A DNA stretch of 64,000 bases from NCBI GenBank assembly GCA_015680685.1, contig MNCI01038085.1:914145-978144 (forward strand), given 5' to 3'. Numbering within the stretch: position 1 is the first letter of the stretch; each line of letters opens with the position of its first letter. The notes beneath the pieces are model-generated. The model worked only from the letters and a program-made list of their open reading frames with translations. It was not told the DNA's origin and made no database searches. Shown here in pieces: positions 21,447-33,703 of the stretch. Source of the stretch: Gnetum montanum (lineage: Eukaryota > Streptophyta > Gnetopsida > Gnetales > Gnetaceae). The translations under genes and the position numbers were made by a program.

Positions 21447-23400
21447 CTTACAAAATATTGGGAAGGTATGGGATTATTGACTTGAATGATAACTAATGGT
21501 GAAAGGGATGACATGTGAACAGATGAACATTACAATACATGGAAACATTATTGTTCATGACTAAAAAAGTGAACACTATACAAAATTGACATCCATCATT
21601 ATTTGGAAGCTGAGCAAGAAGAAGGAGAGAGAGAAAAGAAGAAGATGTGTTGTTGCCAATGCCAAGATTGCACCTGCCATTGTCCATCTATAGCCGTGCC
21701 ATCAATCTTGTTCCTTGCACAAATATTACAACACCAGTCCATCCTGAGTGTTTCCTCTATATCTAATTCATTATTGTATGATTACCATCTACATACATAG
21801 CACAATCATATATGAGCAAGGATAAGTAAATCACAATCTGGTTGATACCTTGCTTCAATGTAAGATCCATTGGTTGAGTTGTGATATGGCCTACATGGAT
21901 TCTAGAGATATAACATTGGTGACTACCCAAGGTGTTGCGGTTAGGAAAAATTGAAAAACTTGGACCAAGACCCCAATAACTAAGAGTGATCCTTTGGTAG
22001 CAATATAATGGGAAAAGATAAGGAATAAGAAATATGAAGAAAAACAAACAACAACAACGTCGATAAAATGGATGTCAGAGATTGGAATGAATGACAAAAA
22101 TGTTGATTGCAAGAATGTTTAAGGGAAAGAAGTTAATTGATGCACCAAATAGGAATGCCAGTTGGTCCTCCCCAAAGTAGGCTCATGCTCTTTATGCCCT
22201 GACAAACCCACATTCAAAGAGTCCATAGGCTCAGGAAATGTCATTTGGAAGCAAGAGTTTAAGACTTGACCACAAGAATCTACCAAAGAGAAAAGAATGC
22301 ATTAAACAAAATATAGACTACTAATACAACCGACAGTGAGGTGGAAAATGTAGAAAGAATGATGGGGAGAGGAGAATGGAATGGAGTCCCAAGAACAAGG
22401 TAGTGTATAGCCCCTTTTGTATTTATGGTTAATGTGACTGAGTAGATCTCATTACAAATCCAGCCTCAAATAATCCACATCCAGTGACTTCTCATTCATA
22501 CACTTGGCCAATCCATCCACTTGAAGTAATAATAATGCATCCACCAAAGAGTTACCACCATTCTGAAGGAGAAGTAGGAACTAATAAAGGGCCTTAGTTA
22601 AAGGGAATATGTCTGTTTAGTTCCATAACCAATGCTTGTAGCCTAGATGGTTATTTTTTCTAAGGGCTATGCTTTGAATTCTCACTATTTTTTTTCTTTG
22701 TGTGAGAACCACATCATGCAAACACTTATTTTTATTTTTATTAACTCAGCTTCTCGATAATGGAGCAATGTCAGAATGTTAAGAAAAACTCAAGAAGAAA
22801 AACATCGAAGCACCCAAGAGAATAGCTAGCACAAATGCATAAAATCCCTTTTAAGTCACACCCTTTTCAATCCTTGAGTCTTTCCTTAGTTTGAGAAATG
22901 CCCAATCACCAATTTGTTAATAGTTTTATTATTAAAGAAGGGGACTATACAGTTCCAAGCCAAGAGAGACCATAGAAACTTATGGATGCATGGAAAACGT
23001 GGACTCATTGCTTGTTATATCAAAAGAACCATACCTTAGTATTAGCATTATAACTCAAAGGTAAAAATCAAACATTATAAATCAATAAAATATAGTTCAT
23101 ACCACCATTAGGAGCACTTATTAGGTGACAAATCTAACAAAACAAAAAAACAACAAACAATAACAACAACAAAAACAAAAATAAAAAATCACACAAAGAA
23201 ATGAGAAAGTATAAATGATGGTACAAACCAAAAACAAGAAAAATTAAAGAAATTTTTAAAACAAAAATGTGTAAAACAAAAACTTAAAAATGAATTGAGG
23301 GCCTCAAATGGTTAGCAGAGGTGGTCATCTCCCCCATGACTGAGTTGGAAAGAGGACATCTAAAATAGTGAGTGGGGTTGTCCCTTTGCGGAGGTATTAT
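21447..23400 (-). other. El-3 post-pol region
   Basis: About 2 kb matching El-2 1892-3945, with shared landmarks 'ccaaagtaggctcatg' near 22176 and 'acaaacccacattcaaagag' near 22203. No conserved reading frame is visible. Near 23331 the minus strand again has AGTCATGGGGGA, a copy of the polypurine-tract core, just after integrase. Confidence 0.7.
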
Positions 23401-23599
23401 GTGCACTGACTATTTTATATTCATGGAATTGGTTGGTCTGTTGTACATTGACTAATAATCATTTATCAAGGCTCTCAGGTTTGTATATGGTCATGGCCCC
23501 TGAAGGAAAGGTTGCATAAATAATGTAATGTCCTTCTCACAATGTTTGAAATTTTGTGCATTATGGCACATGTGTGGGGTTCTAGTAAAGAACCTTATC

Positions 23600-24600
23600 T
23601 CCTAGTTGATACTTAACCTTTCAGATCTTTATGTCATGACATTGCTTATTATATGCCTTTTGCAATTCATTTTATGACAGGGTAGCTAATCAATTTTCAT
23701 CTAGCATGTTTAAAGTTTCCAACTTTTGTTTTTGCGCTAGATCAAGATCGAGGTGTACAGAGCTTTGTTTGAATCGAAAGCATTGGAAGATTTCTGTATA
23801 CTAACTCATAGGGAGAGTAGCCTATAGGGAGTTTCTAGGTGGAGAAGTATGCCCAATGAGCATCATTTAGTTTAGTGCTCCAATCTCGCCTATACTTCCT
23901 AATTACTCTAGCCAATATTTTAGTGATCTCCCTATTGGTGACCTCAACTTGTCCGTTAGCTTGGGGGTAATAAGGTGTAGTCAATTTATGTTCAACCCCT
24001 AAGCATTGCATTAACTTTTGAAAAGTTGCACCTGTGAAGTGTGTTCCATTATTTGAAATAAGTGCACATGGCACACCAAAACTATTTATGATTTGTTGTT
24101 GCATAAATCGTGTAGCTGTGGATGATGTGTAGTCTTTAATAGCAGCTGCTTCAGTGCATTTTGTTAGATAGTGTATGGTAACTACAATGTAAGCTTTTCC
24201 ATTGGACATCGGTGTAATAGGCCCCATAAAGTCTATTCCCCAAATGTCAAAGGGTTCTAACAGTTGATCCATTGTTGTGGACCCTCCAGTTTAGCAATCA
24301 TTCCCCCATCATGTTGACAATGCTTAGAATATTGGACAAATTAATGGACATCCCGAAATAATGTTGGCCAGTAATATCTTACAAGAAAGATCTTAATAGC
24401 CATTCATCTTCCTACATAGTAACCCCCACAAGGGCCCTTATGAGCATCTTGGAGAACTCTCAGTTGGTCTACCTTAGGCACACACCATCGAACCAAGCCA
24501 TCAGGACACACTTTGTAAAGTTGTCCATTGATCTCTATGAAGTACTTGGCTCTGTGAAGAAACTGTTGTTTCTTCCTAGTGTCCAATTCCTATGGTTGTT
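23600..24600 (-). pseudogene. El-3 integrase
   Basis: The frame 24272-23835 gives the catalytic core: 'WGIDFMGPITPMSNGKAYIV' (first Asp), 'VPCALISNNGTHFTGATFQK' where the second catalytic Asp of SDNGTHF is now Asn, and 'NGQVEVTNREITKIL' with the Glu kept. Upstream (24586-24404 and up to 24290) 'GGYYVGR' and a Cys-Gln-His-Asp-Gly-Gly pattern are remains of the zinc-binding HHCC domain. A stop near 24295 separates the parts. Integrase joins the cDNA to host DNA. Confidence 0.9.
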
Positions 24601-24699
24601 GTTGAGTATGGAGATAGGTGAGAATGCTACTATACTAGTTTGTCTCTATGGGTATTTGGTTATTCACTACACCAGCAAAGAGGGCTTCATTAGGAAAAT

Positions 24700-25480
24700 G
24701 ATCAGACATTACATATTCATACTCTTTGCTGTCCCAGTGCAACCGAGATAAATGATCCACAACTATGTCCTTGGTGTCTTTCCAATCGATCATTGTTATA
24801 TCGAACTCCTATAGGATTACCAGCCATCATATAATACAAGGGCTAACTGTTGGCTTGTTCATGAGGAACCAAATTGCACTACGATCCATGTGGATGAACA
24901 CTTTGTAACCTAACACATAGTGCCTAAACTTATCCAGTGCAAACACTATGGCCATTAATTCTTTCTCTAGAGTTATGTAGTTAAGTTCTTCACCGACGAT
25001 ACTTCTACTTGCTTAGTGGATATAGAAAGGGCATTTTTGGTCATCTAACTATGTAAGTAGGACTCCTAAGGCATAATTAGATGCATCAGTCAAGATGTGG
25101 AATGTTCTAGACCAATCAGGAGCTTATAGAATGGGAGTTTCTACAAGATTTTGTTTCAGGTTTTGGGATGCTCATTCACATTCCTTGGTCCATTCAAAAG
25201 GTATGTCCTTCTTTGTTAGCTCTACCAACGGTTTGGCAATCTTAGAGAAGTTCTCAATGAATCTCCTATAGTAGCCAGTGTGTCCAAGGAATGACCAAAT
25301 GTCTTTGATAGTTTTCGATTGATGAGTGATTCCATGGATAATCCTAATTTTATCTAGGTCTACCTCTATTCCTGCATGTTCCCTAGTACTATGCCTTCTT
25401 AGACCATTAAATGGCTTTTCTAGTAGTTGAGCCTTAGATTGGTTTCTACGCATTTTTTCAGCAGTTACTTTAATTGGTCC
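24700..25480 (-). pseudogene. El-3 RT connection and RNase H
   Basis: Frame 25453-25172 carries the RT-RNase H connection: 'LGHTGYYRRFIENFSKIAKP' and 'ELTKKDIPFEWTKECE', typical of Ty3/Gypsy. Downstream minus-strand frames to about 24750 hold RNase H motifs in broken frames, corresponding to the better preserved copy in El-6 at 55258-55640 ('YTTIEKELMVVVFALEKFRH'). Confidence 0.82.
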
Positions 25481-26340
25481 AAGGCTTGACCAAAACTTAT
25501 TCCATAGGTGGAGAAGTTGCCCATAAAGACTTTCACTCCTTTCCCTATCTGCTATTGGAATATGCTTAGAACTAGGTGTTGAAATGTGGTAGGAGCATTA
25601 CACAAGCCAAATGCATTTGTTTATATAAAAACGTTCCCCAAGGACTAGTGAACATTGTCTTGGCTTGGTCTTTTGGGGCTATCTGTATTTGGTTGTATCC
25701 ACTATAGCCATCCAGAAAAATGTAATAGCGATGCTCTACTATGGTGTCTAAGACTTGGTCAAAGAATGGCAATGGAAAGTGATCCTTAAATGTTGTCATG
25801 TTCAATAGCCTAAAATCTATGCACACCCTCCATTTTCCTTTGTTTTTAGGCATGATTACCAAAGGGCTAACCCATTCGCTATCAGCAATGGGATATATGA
25901 ACCTAGCCTTAAGAAGTTATTCTATTTCTTCTTTCACTACTTGCTTCAATTTTGGGTTCAATCGCCTCTGCAGTTATTTTCAAGGTTTCATGGTGGGGTC
26001 AATGTAAATCCTATTGTGGAATATCCTAGGATCTATTCCAATTAATTTAGGATATGACCAGGTGAAGGCTTTTGAACACTTTTTTATTACTTTTAGAAGT
26101 CTTCCTTTTTGTTTGGAAGTAAGTCTTGCGTTGATGATTATCGGTTTTCCATTTTCAAGGATCATATATTCTAGACTGGTGGGAAATATTTATAATTCTA
26201 GGGGATCTTGTTTGAATTTTTCAGGAATTTCCAACTTCGTTCAGTTGATGTTTTCAAAGTTAAGGCTTGGAAGTTGGTAGTTGACTTGCTCTAGTGCATT
26301 TATGCTTTCGATGTAAGCGCAAGTTATTCCCTTAGTTATT
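25480..26340 (-). pseudogene. El-3 reverse transcriptase
   Basis: Frame 26165-25980 is the N-terminal RT flank ('KCSKAFTWSYPKLIGIDPRI'). Frame 25862-25572 is the core: 'KWRVCIDFRLLNMTTFKDHF', 'FLDGYSGYNQIQIAPKDQAK' and 'FTSPWGTFLYK'. The FxDD active-site box near 25540 reads FMGNFS, so both Asp residues of the usual FMDDFS are lost. RT copies genomic RNA to cDNA from the tRNA primer. Confidence 0.9.
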
Positions 26341-26439
26341 TTTATGCACATTAGTGAGTTGCTCTCTTGATCATCTATGAGCCATTAGGTGTCTTCTTGT
26401 TGTGTGGCTACTGCATATAGGCACTTTTGAATGTTAATG

Positions 26440-27640
26440 TCTTGTGCACACCAGCTACATGTAGGCAATGCTAAACTTTACACAACCCATGATCTTTGCA
26501 TGCAATTGCACCCTGTGTCACTCTATGCGATACATGGAACCTTCTTCTTCTCGATCTTTCCAAAAGTGTTTTCTTTAGATATTTCCAAGGAAAGATCATG
26601 GATTCCTAGGTGTGTATCTATAGTACTTAGCCATGCCCTTCCCATTATGATTGTAAAGTCCCCTTTACCATTATTCACTTGTATCACTAGGAAATCAGCT
26701 GGGTACAACCACCCACACATAGTGGTAACTATGTCCTCCCCCAGTCCTAAGAGAATAGTGATGGACTAGTCAGCTAGCTCTAGGCAAATATTGCTCTTCT
26801 TCAATGGACGTAGGTTTTAGGCTTTGTACATTTCTTGTGATATTAAGTTGACTCTAGAACTTGAATCTAGAAGAGCTTTGCATGGCTCAATCCCAGCAAT
26901 TTGGAGATAGATTAGAGGGTTTCCAGGGTCAAAGAATTTTATAGAAAGGTGGTCAAGCTTGATCCAGTCAATAACAATGTGTTAACATAACTATATGCAT
27001 TGAGCTTGGTATTTGGTTCGAAGGGAGCTTTGAAGATTTATTTGATGGGGACGCATTTATAGGTTCAACTTCTTGTGGTTGTAAGGGCTTTTTTGGACTT
27101 CTGGATCTGAAGAAAGGTCTTTTCTTCATAGATTTGTTAGAACCAATAGTAGGTTGAGGATTTATAACCCTTGTGGCATTGCGTTATTGCGATTGAGTAG
27201 GGAGTTCCCCTTGCATTCTTGGAGCAGGTGGTAATGGAGCTATTTGTGTGAGAGATACAGATTGGTCTGAAGAATGGTATATTTTTGGGTTATCTTTTCT
27301 AGAATAATGATCTCTATAATACTCATGGGCTTGGTAGTGATTTTGTGGTGTAACATGGCTAACAAATTCATATGGAGAGACTGGATACTGCATGTAGTAG
27401 CCATATGGATCAGGTTGCCGATATGGCTATTGTTGCCTTGGTGGTGGCATCCCCCATGACTGTGGATATTTCCACTATTGATGTTGTTGAATAGGTTGTG
27501 ATGGAGTTCCACTTGGATAATATGTTGAAGGTTGGTGGAACTACATTGGGTTACCTTGGGGATAAGGTAACCGTCAGGGTGTTTGTCATTTATTTAGTCA
27601 TGGATTAAGTGCATACACCCCAGACTCTTGTAGATGTGAG
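26440..27640 (-). pseudogene. El-3 gag-pol linker and protease
   Basis: The minus-strand linker (27393-27184) is rich in Tyr, Pro and Gln ('PVSPYEFVSHVTPQNHYQAH'). The protease C-terminal part, 26720-26523, reads 'GRAWLSTIDTHLGIHDLSLE', like El-2. The active-site box near 26870 reads LLDSSSRVNLIS, so the Gly of D-S-G is Ser. Stops occur between these pieces. Confidence 0.82.
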
Positions 27641-29530
27641 ATCACTGGGAAACATCCCTTAGGATGGTCGTATTGGCATATCTCGCATCCACTATCATTA
27701 TTTGTGTCTGAATCCACAACCTCTTTTGTGATGGACATTTTTCCCTAACCTTTGTTACATGCATTTCCCACTTCTCTCTTTTTCCCTTTGTCACAGTCAC
27801 TACCTAACTTCCTAGACTCCTCTACAATTTTAAGAATAGTTTCAAACCTACTATCTAGGGAGTCCCACATTTGGTCTACCTTTGTCAATACTTTTGATGT
27901 TCACTTTTGGAGAGGGAAAGCTTTCCTATTCATCATCTCTTCGAATGGTGACTCTTCTTCCTCCACACAAAATCTCACTCCCTTCTAACGAAGGGAAGGA
28001 TCTTAGTTGTATTCTTCCATACTTTCTCTCTTTTATAGCTCAGCTTCTTCTTTGGCAACTTGCTCTAGCAGTCTATGGATTTGATGAGACCTAAGCTCTG
28101 ATAACCTTCCTTGGGAATACATCCCAAGGGTTCTTCTTGTTTCATGTCTAAGTCCATTCACGAGATGGCGTAGTTGATCCCACTGTAAATAACCATGGCC
28201 AGGACAATGATGTAACCATGTGTAATAGTGGCCCATGGCAGCATCCAAGGGTTCATGATTTCCTTACTTCCATCCTTGGATTTTCTTCTCCAGGTTAGAC
28301 ACTTAGGAGTATGTTTGGTACTTATCATTGAACAGTTCTAACATCTTACTCCACCTCCAAATGGATTCTAGTTCTAAGGACCAGTACCAGCTTTCAGCTT
28401 CTTTCACTAGTGTCCTTGGGAACAACTTTAGTTTCTGCCATTCATTTTCTATTTTTTGTAAGGCACATGCATTGCGGAATGCTTGTAAATTATTTTAAGG
28501 ATTAGAGTTGTATCCCCCTCAAATTGTGGGATCTTTCTCATGTCTAACCTCTTGATCCTACTATCCTTTTGGTGCCTTGATGGAACTATTACAACTTCTA
28601 TTATATCTAGAGTGCTTCTAGTTGCAAGTAGGTGTTCTTCATGATTATCTCTTTCATAGCGTCTATTATGTATACACGATTCCCTACTCTCCCTTCATCT
28701 ATGCCTTGATTTCTTAGAGTGCCCTCACCCTCATTCTTGATTGCTTTGTCGATGACTTTCACTTCATTTTCCCTTATCCTCATGTTTGGTTTCCCTATGA
28801 ATGCATTCGAACACTGAAGGAGAGGGTGAAGATGATGATGAAGGTGAAGAAGAAGGAGAACCATCGCCATGATGATGTTTTCTACCTTCACTTATGTGGT
28901 CTTGGCCTCAATCATGATCATGGTCAGAATGTCTATCCTTATTGTGTGTTTTTATTCCTTCGTTGAACACTTTATGTTTGTGGGTATCAGAACTAGGGTT
29001 ATGAATAGTGGAGCGGAGGTTCTGATACACTACCTCTTGACCAATGTCAGGAGGAGGAACATCATTTCGTGGGGAACCTGTTGAGGTAGGTTCACCATCC
29101 TCAATTTTTCTCAAAACATGCAAACTATCATGCGACTATTTACCCTTTAAAGATCTATGGTATCTCTCTTGTTGTAATTCCCTTTGACATTGCACTTCTA
29201 TGAGATGATAGTCTCTTGAATCATGATCGCATGCAATGTATTTTGCATATAAAAGCAGCATGCCTATTTATGAGAGAACACGAAGGAGCATGTTGGGAAT
29301 TGATCGATCTGGAGGCAACACTATGTTACCCTCCAAATCTCTCTAATGTAGTTGTTTGTCTTGGTGGAGAATAAAGGTGAAATCGGGTACATACTCATCA
29401 GGATGAGTATATGCCACATGAAACTATTGAGGAACTGGAGGATACTGGTTATGCATATTATGCCACCAACTACCTCTTACATTAGTCCTAGGTGATCAAG
29501 TGCTCTTATGCAAAGAAGAAGATATTTTGT
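27640..29530 (-). pseudogene. El-3 gag
   Basis: Collinear with El-2 gag but more broken. Frame 28248-28033 has 'GLRHETRRTLGMYSQGRLSE'; 29123-28908 and 28891-28607 are fragments of the N-terminal Ser/His-rich part. The Cys/His box DSGCEICQYDHPKGC lies near 27670-27715. The start region near 29520 no longer has a clear ATG. Confidence 0.85.
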
Positions 29531-29650
29531 TTCATTCGGTGTGCAATGTACCATTGTCTCATCTTTTCTTAATTAACCCTAAGGGTTCATTCTAATGCTC
29601 CAATGATATGAATGATTTCCTATGTTTGATGCAACGCACAAACAACTAAG

Positions 29651-29668
29651 TCCCTAGAAACGGTGCCA
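29651..29668 (-). promoter_or_regulatory. Primer-binding site of El-3 (tRNA-Asp type)
   Basis: Minus-strand TGGCACCGTTTCTAGGGA, one base inside the 5' LTR. It matches the El-2 site with a few substitutions. Confidence 0.8.
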
Positions 29669-29669
29669 A

Positions 29670-30420
29670 TGATGAGTGGCGAGGTACCCCTACACTCAAC
29701 CATACGAATACAAGTGTTTCATGCACAATCTGGTTGAACTCCAAGGACGAAGTGCTTATGCACCTTAATGGAACACTCAGGGTTAATCAATCATTTTCTT
29801 CCCAAACTTACTTGTATTGTCACAGTTGTATCGTTAAGTAAGCTTGAGGTACATGATTTTTATAGCTTTTGTGTTTTTTCATGTTTTTTGCTAATAAAGG
29901 AGAGGAAAAAAGAAGTAAGTGGCTAACATACATTAACTATTCATTAACTAGTCTCTAAATGTTCCTAACACTAGTATCCATCTCCACTTGTTGTACACAT
30001 CCTGAACCAATGCAACACTACTGGGATTACCAAACACTATTCATTACTAGGTTACCAAGCACTATACACATGCTCGAAATGGTTGTACTGAGTGTATTTA
30101 ACTAATTAATTAACTAGGAAAGCATTGAACAATCATTAATTACAAATTAGCTTAATCTATATGCTGCAAGGTTTATCATAAAGTTTGTCTTTATTGCTAT
30201 TCACAAAATTGTGCTCAGGTACAAATTGCTCGAATAAGGATCTATTCACTCTATGACTCCTACTGTGGGCACATAGAAATAATTATAACTATGGAATGAA
30301 AAAACTGTAAGAGTTTGGCTAAGGGTCTAAATCTAGGTGTCTTGAACCAAGGGTGCCACCTCTTATTTATAGAAGATGAGGTAGGATGCGATATCATGTA
30401 CACGATATCGTGGTTCATCA
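29670..30420 (-). repeat. El-3 5' LTR (right end on plus strand)
   Basis: 751 bp, paired with 20614-21409. U3 keeps only two ATATC motifs (30388-30420). A TATA-like CTATAAATAAGAGG lies at about 30359-30372 on the minus strand. Confidence 0.92.
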
Positions 30421-30960
30421 CAAAGGGTCCTAAAAAGTAAATGATAGAAGTTTCAAATTTCCCTTTTGATTATTTCATTTTTTTTCTTTTATCCTACTCT
30501 CAAGGAGAAAAATAGCAACTTTAGGCTCAAAATTAGCCTAATAAACATAGAAGACTTTGTGAAAAGTAACTATCCCCATATAGCATTAAGATAAAAAGGA
30601 CTTTTCTCAGCAAAAGAGTCTCTTTAGGATCTAATACTACACCACTAAATCATGTTTCCAAATGAATATACTCTATTACATGAGTAAATGTCACATTTTT
30701 TGCAAGAAGATTTCATTATATCAATTCCAAAAAACAAAATTGATCCTTATGGCACTTTTCACCTTAGATTTTGAATTATCTTCTCCATGGAATATAAATT
30801 TTTTTTATCCAGTTGGATGTGAGAAAAAGGATTTTTTTTATTAACTGCAGCTTAATAAGAACCCAATCATTACTTGGAAAAGAAAAATGATCCTTATGTA
30901 GAAACCATTTCTATTTTTTGGCATTAACTAACTACTTCTATTGTGTGGATAGACACACGT
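30421..30960 (-). other. ycf3 intron 2, 5' part
   Basis: Plastid-derived group II intron sequence between El-3 and ycf3 exon 2. The 5' splice end reads gtgtg on the minus strand at about 30960. No other gene is seen. Confidence 0.75.
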
Positions 30961-31188
30961 AATGATAGATCAAGGCTTTGTTATTAAGAGTTTGTGGTAA
31001 GATTAGATTTCATTCTAATTCCTGGAAATAATCTTCTAGTTTCTTGGCATCTTCCCCGTTACTTGTATGCACAAGACCTATATTATAAAGTATATAGCTT
31101 TGATCATAAGGATCTATTTCCAAACACATTACTTCATAATAATTTTGAAGGGCTTCCACATATTCTCCTTCTGATTATGCTAACATTC
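30961..31188 (-). pseudogene. ycf3: Plastid Ycf3, exon 2
   Basis: The minus strand matches the 228-bp middle exon: 'tataatataggtcttgtgca' (near 31065-31084), 'tatgatcaaagctatatact' (near 31087-31110) and 'caaagccttgatctatcatt' near the 3' edge. It encodes the TPR region of Ycf3. Intron 1 follows on the right with a domain V-like sequence at 31244-31268. Exon 1 is not present, because the NUPT ends inside intron 1 or is cut by El-4. Confidence 0.92.
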
Positions 31189-31770
31189 ATCATGATCATT
31201 CATTTTCTTAATTTATTCAATGAGAAATATCTTTGGTTCAAAAGCACACATGAGAATCTCATCTCACACAACTTCTCTATTGTAATAGGAAGAATACAGA
31301 AAATCATGGTTCTCTATTTATAGTGCAAGGGCTAGTGTATTCTATTTGTTAGCAATTTCTAGCCATCCCTTTCAGAAAGAAAGACTCTTTTAATAAAGTT
31401 TCATACTAAAAAAGAACCTCTCAAAATTCATTTGTTCTTATCACTAGGTAGTTTTGAGGGAACTTGATTTAATCACTACAACAAATCCTAGTGGTTCTAT
31501 TTGTATTCGCAGTACAAACAAGATGGATTTTGGTTGTCCCGACTAGGCTAACTAATCATCTTAAAAGATCTTGTGGCTAATTGTTTAATTCTAAGGAAAC
31601 TTTGGATTTTCTGATTCCCATACATAGTGCTTCTGCCTTGATGCACACCTATTGGAGGATTTATAAAATACAATAGGTATTCTTTTTCTTGATACTGGAA
31701 TTTCTTGCATAGAGATTGGATCATTTGAGGGTGCTTTAATTGAGAATACATGATAGAGATTGGGTCAATT
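31189..31770 (-). other. ycf3 intron 1 remnant and NUPT right edge
   Basis: Contains a group II domain V-like sequence at 31244-31268 and then unassigned AT-rich DNA. A 67-codon minus-strand frame (31751-31548) has no recognised relative. The switch to El-4 sequence is at about 31770, placed by where similarity to El-5 (about 41040) begins; the exact base is uncertain. Confidence 0.55.
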
Positions 31771-33105
31771 TCTTTAATTTTGAATTTTTTTTTTCATTTT
31801 TTCACTTTTCAATTTATTGTTTTGTCTTTTTGTCTTTTTATAAGTAATCTCAACTACGAATACAACACTCATGTGACTTGTTGGTTGAGGTGTTGTTCTA
31901 TGATAGCAAGTCTCAGGTGACTAATTATTTGAACAATGAGCCCACAACATCTATCCACTCATTCTATTAATAAAGGGTTCTACCCTGGGTACAATGATAT
32001 TCCTAATCATTAAAACTTAAAGTAATTTTCTGTTATTGTGCCCAGAGTGAAGAATGATGGATAAAGAAGGAATGACCAGGGTGTGACATCAAGGGGACTT
32101 ATGGATTCTCTTTGGTGACATCTGTAGGAGTTATCATATAGCTTGGTTGTACTAAGATCCTTGTAGATGTAACAAAAAATAGGACTAAGAGTAGTCAAAA
32201 GGCACTCAACAAGAAAAATAATAATAATGCTATCCTAGGGGGTCCCTTTAGAAAGACATGCACCCATGCCTGAAGGTAGGAGGTTGCTCTGGATTATGTA
32301 ATACTTCAGAAAAAATAAAAAAATAAAAAAAATAAAAAAAGTGCTACAAAGCAAAATCACTCCTCCCTTGTACAAAACACCAAGTGATCGTATGCCTTGC
32401 TGACATGGTGCTCTTATGGTTGTCCATCATTGGATGAAGTAATGCGATGTCACTAATCGAAGGAATGGACTTGGTTCTAATCTCGAAGTGATAGGTTAAT
32501 GACACATTAATCATGTCTTACACATAGGATTCATTATGCCCTGAGTCAGTTACCTCATGTCCCGATCTCTGAAATTCCTTCAACAATTCACCTCACCTCA
32601 CTGGTTGTATAATTATGAATTGTGACTTGGAAAGCATGGAATTCACCTCTCATCGCAGTGATATTTACATGTGTGTGTTTTGTGAAATTGGTGTTGATTA
32701 CATTTAACCCTTCTAGTACCCATAAACATTTTAAGCTGTGGTTATGCAAGGGAACTATAGGTTGGAACTTGCTTTGGGGAGGACCCACTTGCATAACCCA
32801 TGTAATTGCACTTATAACACATCTACTAGACATCATTTAATACCCTCTAAGTATTACCAGTGATTCTTCTTTCCCTTATTATCCTTCCAGTTCAAACCTT
32901 CCTATGAGTCAACACATATCCTTTTTTTCCTACTCTTCATGATCTTTATTGTAAGATTTTACACCATTCTAATCTTTGTGCCTTTAGAATTAGTTGTATT
33001 ACCCTGGGCCCCTTTACATTGACCTACATGTCCTAAATTTATACCTTAGAGTTTCAAAAATTTTAACAATTTGGTAGCTTTTTCAAGTGCCCTATTTTCA
33101 TTAGG
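31770..33105 (+). other. El-4 spacer upstream of ORF2
   Basis: Matches El-5 about 41040-42350. Landmarks are 'gtgtgacatcaaggggactt' (about 32082), 'attcattatgccctgagtca' (about 32530) and 'ggaggacccacttgcataac' (about 32778). Similar landmarks occur in the post-integrase region of El-6 ('gtgacttcaaggggatttga' near 57470; 'ggggaggacccactacc' near 58100). No conserved frame is present, so it is noncoding spacer. Confidence 0.65.
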
Positions 33106-33200
33106 ATGGCATATCAAGTACCTGATATCGAGTCCGATGGAATATCAGGTTCCCACTAGTAGGTACGTGATATCGCATCATTAAAATATATAAATATATT
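33106..33200 (+). promoter_or_regulatory. Internal U3-like GATATC cluster with TATA box, upstream of ORF2
   Basis: Motifs catatcaagtacctgatatc, gaatatcagg and gtgatatcgc are followed by TATAAATA at 33189-33196. The same order (ATATC cluster, then TATAAATA) forms U3 of the LTRs. It lies about 510 bp before the ORF2 ATG. A promoter role is inference. Confidence 0.45.
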
Positions 33201-33703
33201 GATACGCAACACCTATCACCATCATTTGCAACTATTCACGTGAGGGAAATTTTTTCAAATTTTCTTCTACGACTTGCAATTATACATCTCTTAGTTTGAT
33301 AACCATCACTCACTCACTAGTGCTCCAATTTTCATCCCATCTAAACCTACTTGAACCCAGAGTATTCAGCTTAGTCATGGGGGAGGGGTACACATTGAAT
33401 TGTGCATAAATTTATTTTTGAAATTCTTCATCTCCCAAAGGACACTATTAAGGGTAATTAGTTGTAAAAATAATAATAGACATGTGCCAAAAAAATTTCA
33501 TCTCCTTACCTATACTAGGATATTAAACTCTAAAACCACCTAAGAAAAATGGACCAAATATTAAAATCTTGTGGGGAAATTTTCATAAACTCTCTTAATC
33601 TTAAAATCACATGGAATTAGAATTAACTCATTAAGGCAGGAAGTAAGGTATAACCTAACTTTGGTAAGTAACCTTGCTAATGATTATCCCCGTGTGATTG
33701 TAG

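Larger units (their letters stand above)
20614..30420 (-). mobile_element. El-3: full-length Ty3/Gypsy (Athila/Tat-like) element with decayed gag-pol
   Basis: A complete 9.8-kb insertion on the minus strand. LTRs lie at 20614-21409 and 29670-30420, with target duplication CAAAG and a primer site at 29651-29668. Inside are gag (about 27640-29530), linker and protease (about 26440-27640), RT (about 25480-26340), RNase H (about 24700-25480) and integrase (about 23600-24600). A 2.2-kb post-pol region and the polypurine tract follow. Every domain has stops or frameshifts. The two LTRs differ in length because U3 repeats were lost or gained in one of them. Confidence 0.93.
699..31770. other. Nuclear plastid DNA insertion (NUPT), split by El-2 and El-3
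   Basis: Excluding El-2 (863-8315) and El-3 (20614-30420), this span is plastid-derived: rrn16, trnV-GAC, rps12, rps7, trnL-CAA, ycf2, chlB, psaA and ycf3. The strands and order from rrn16 to ycf2 match the normal plastid inverted-repeat region. chlB and psaA-ycf3 come from the large single-copy region, so the block is a mosaic or derives from a rearranged plastome. All genes carry stops, frameshifts and an excess of C-to-T and G-to-A changes. The left end is cut by El-1. The right end, near 31770, joins El-4 inside ycf3 intron 1. Confidence 0.93.

Noticed and set aside
31548-31751. 67-codon minus-strand frame near the NUPT edge as another plastid gene
   Set aside because: No match to any plastid protein I could recall; position fits ycf3 intron 1.
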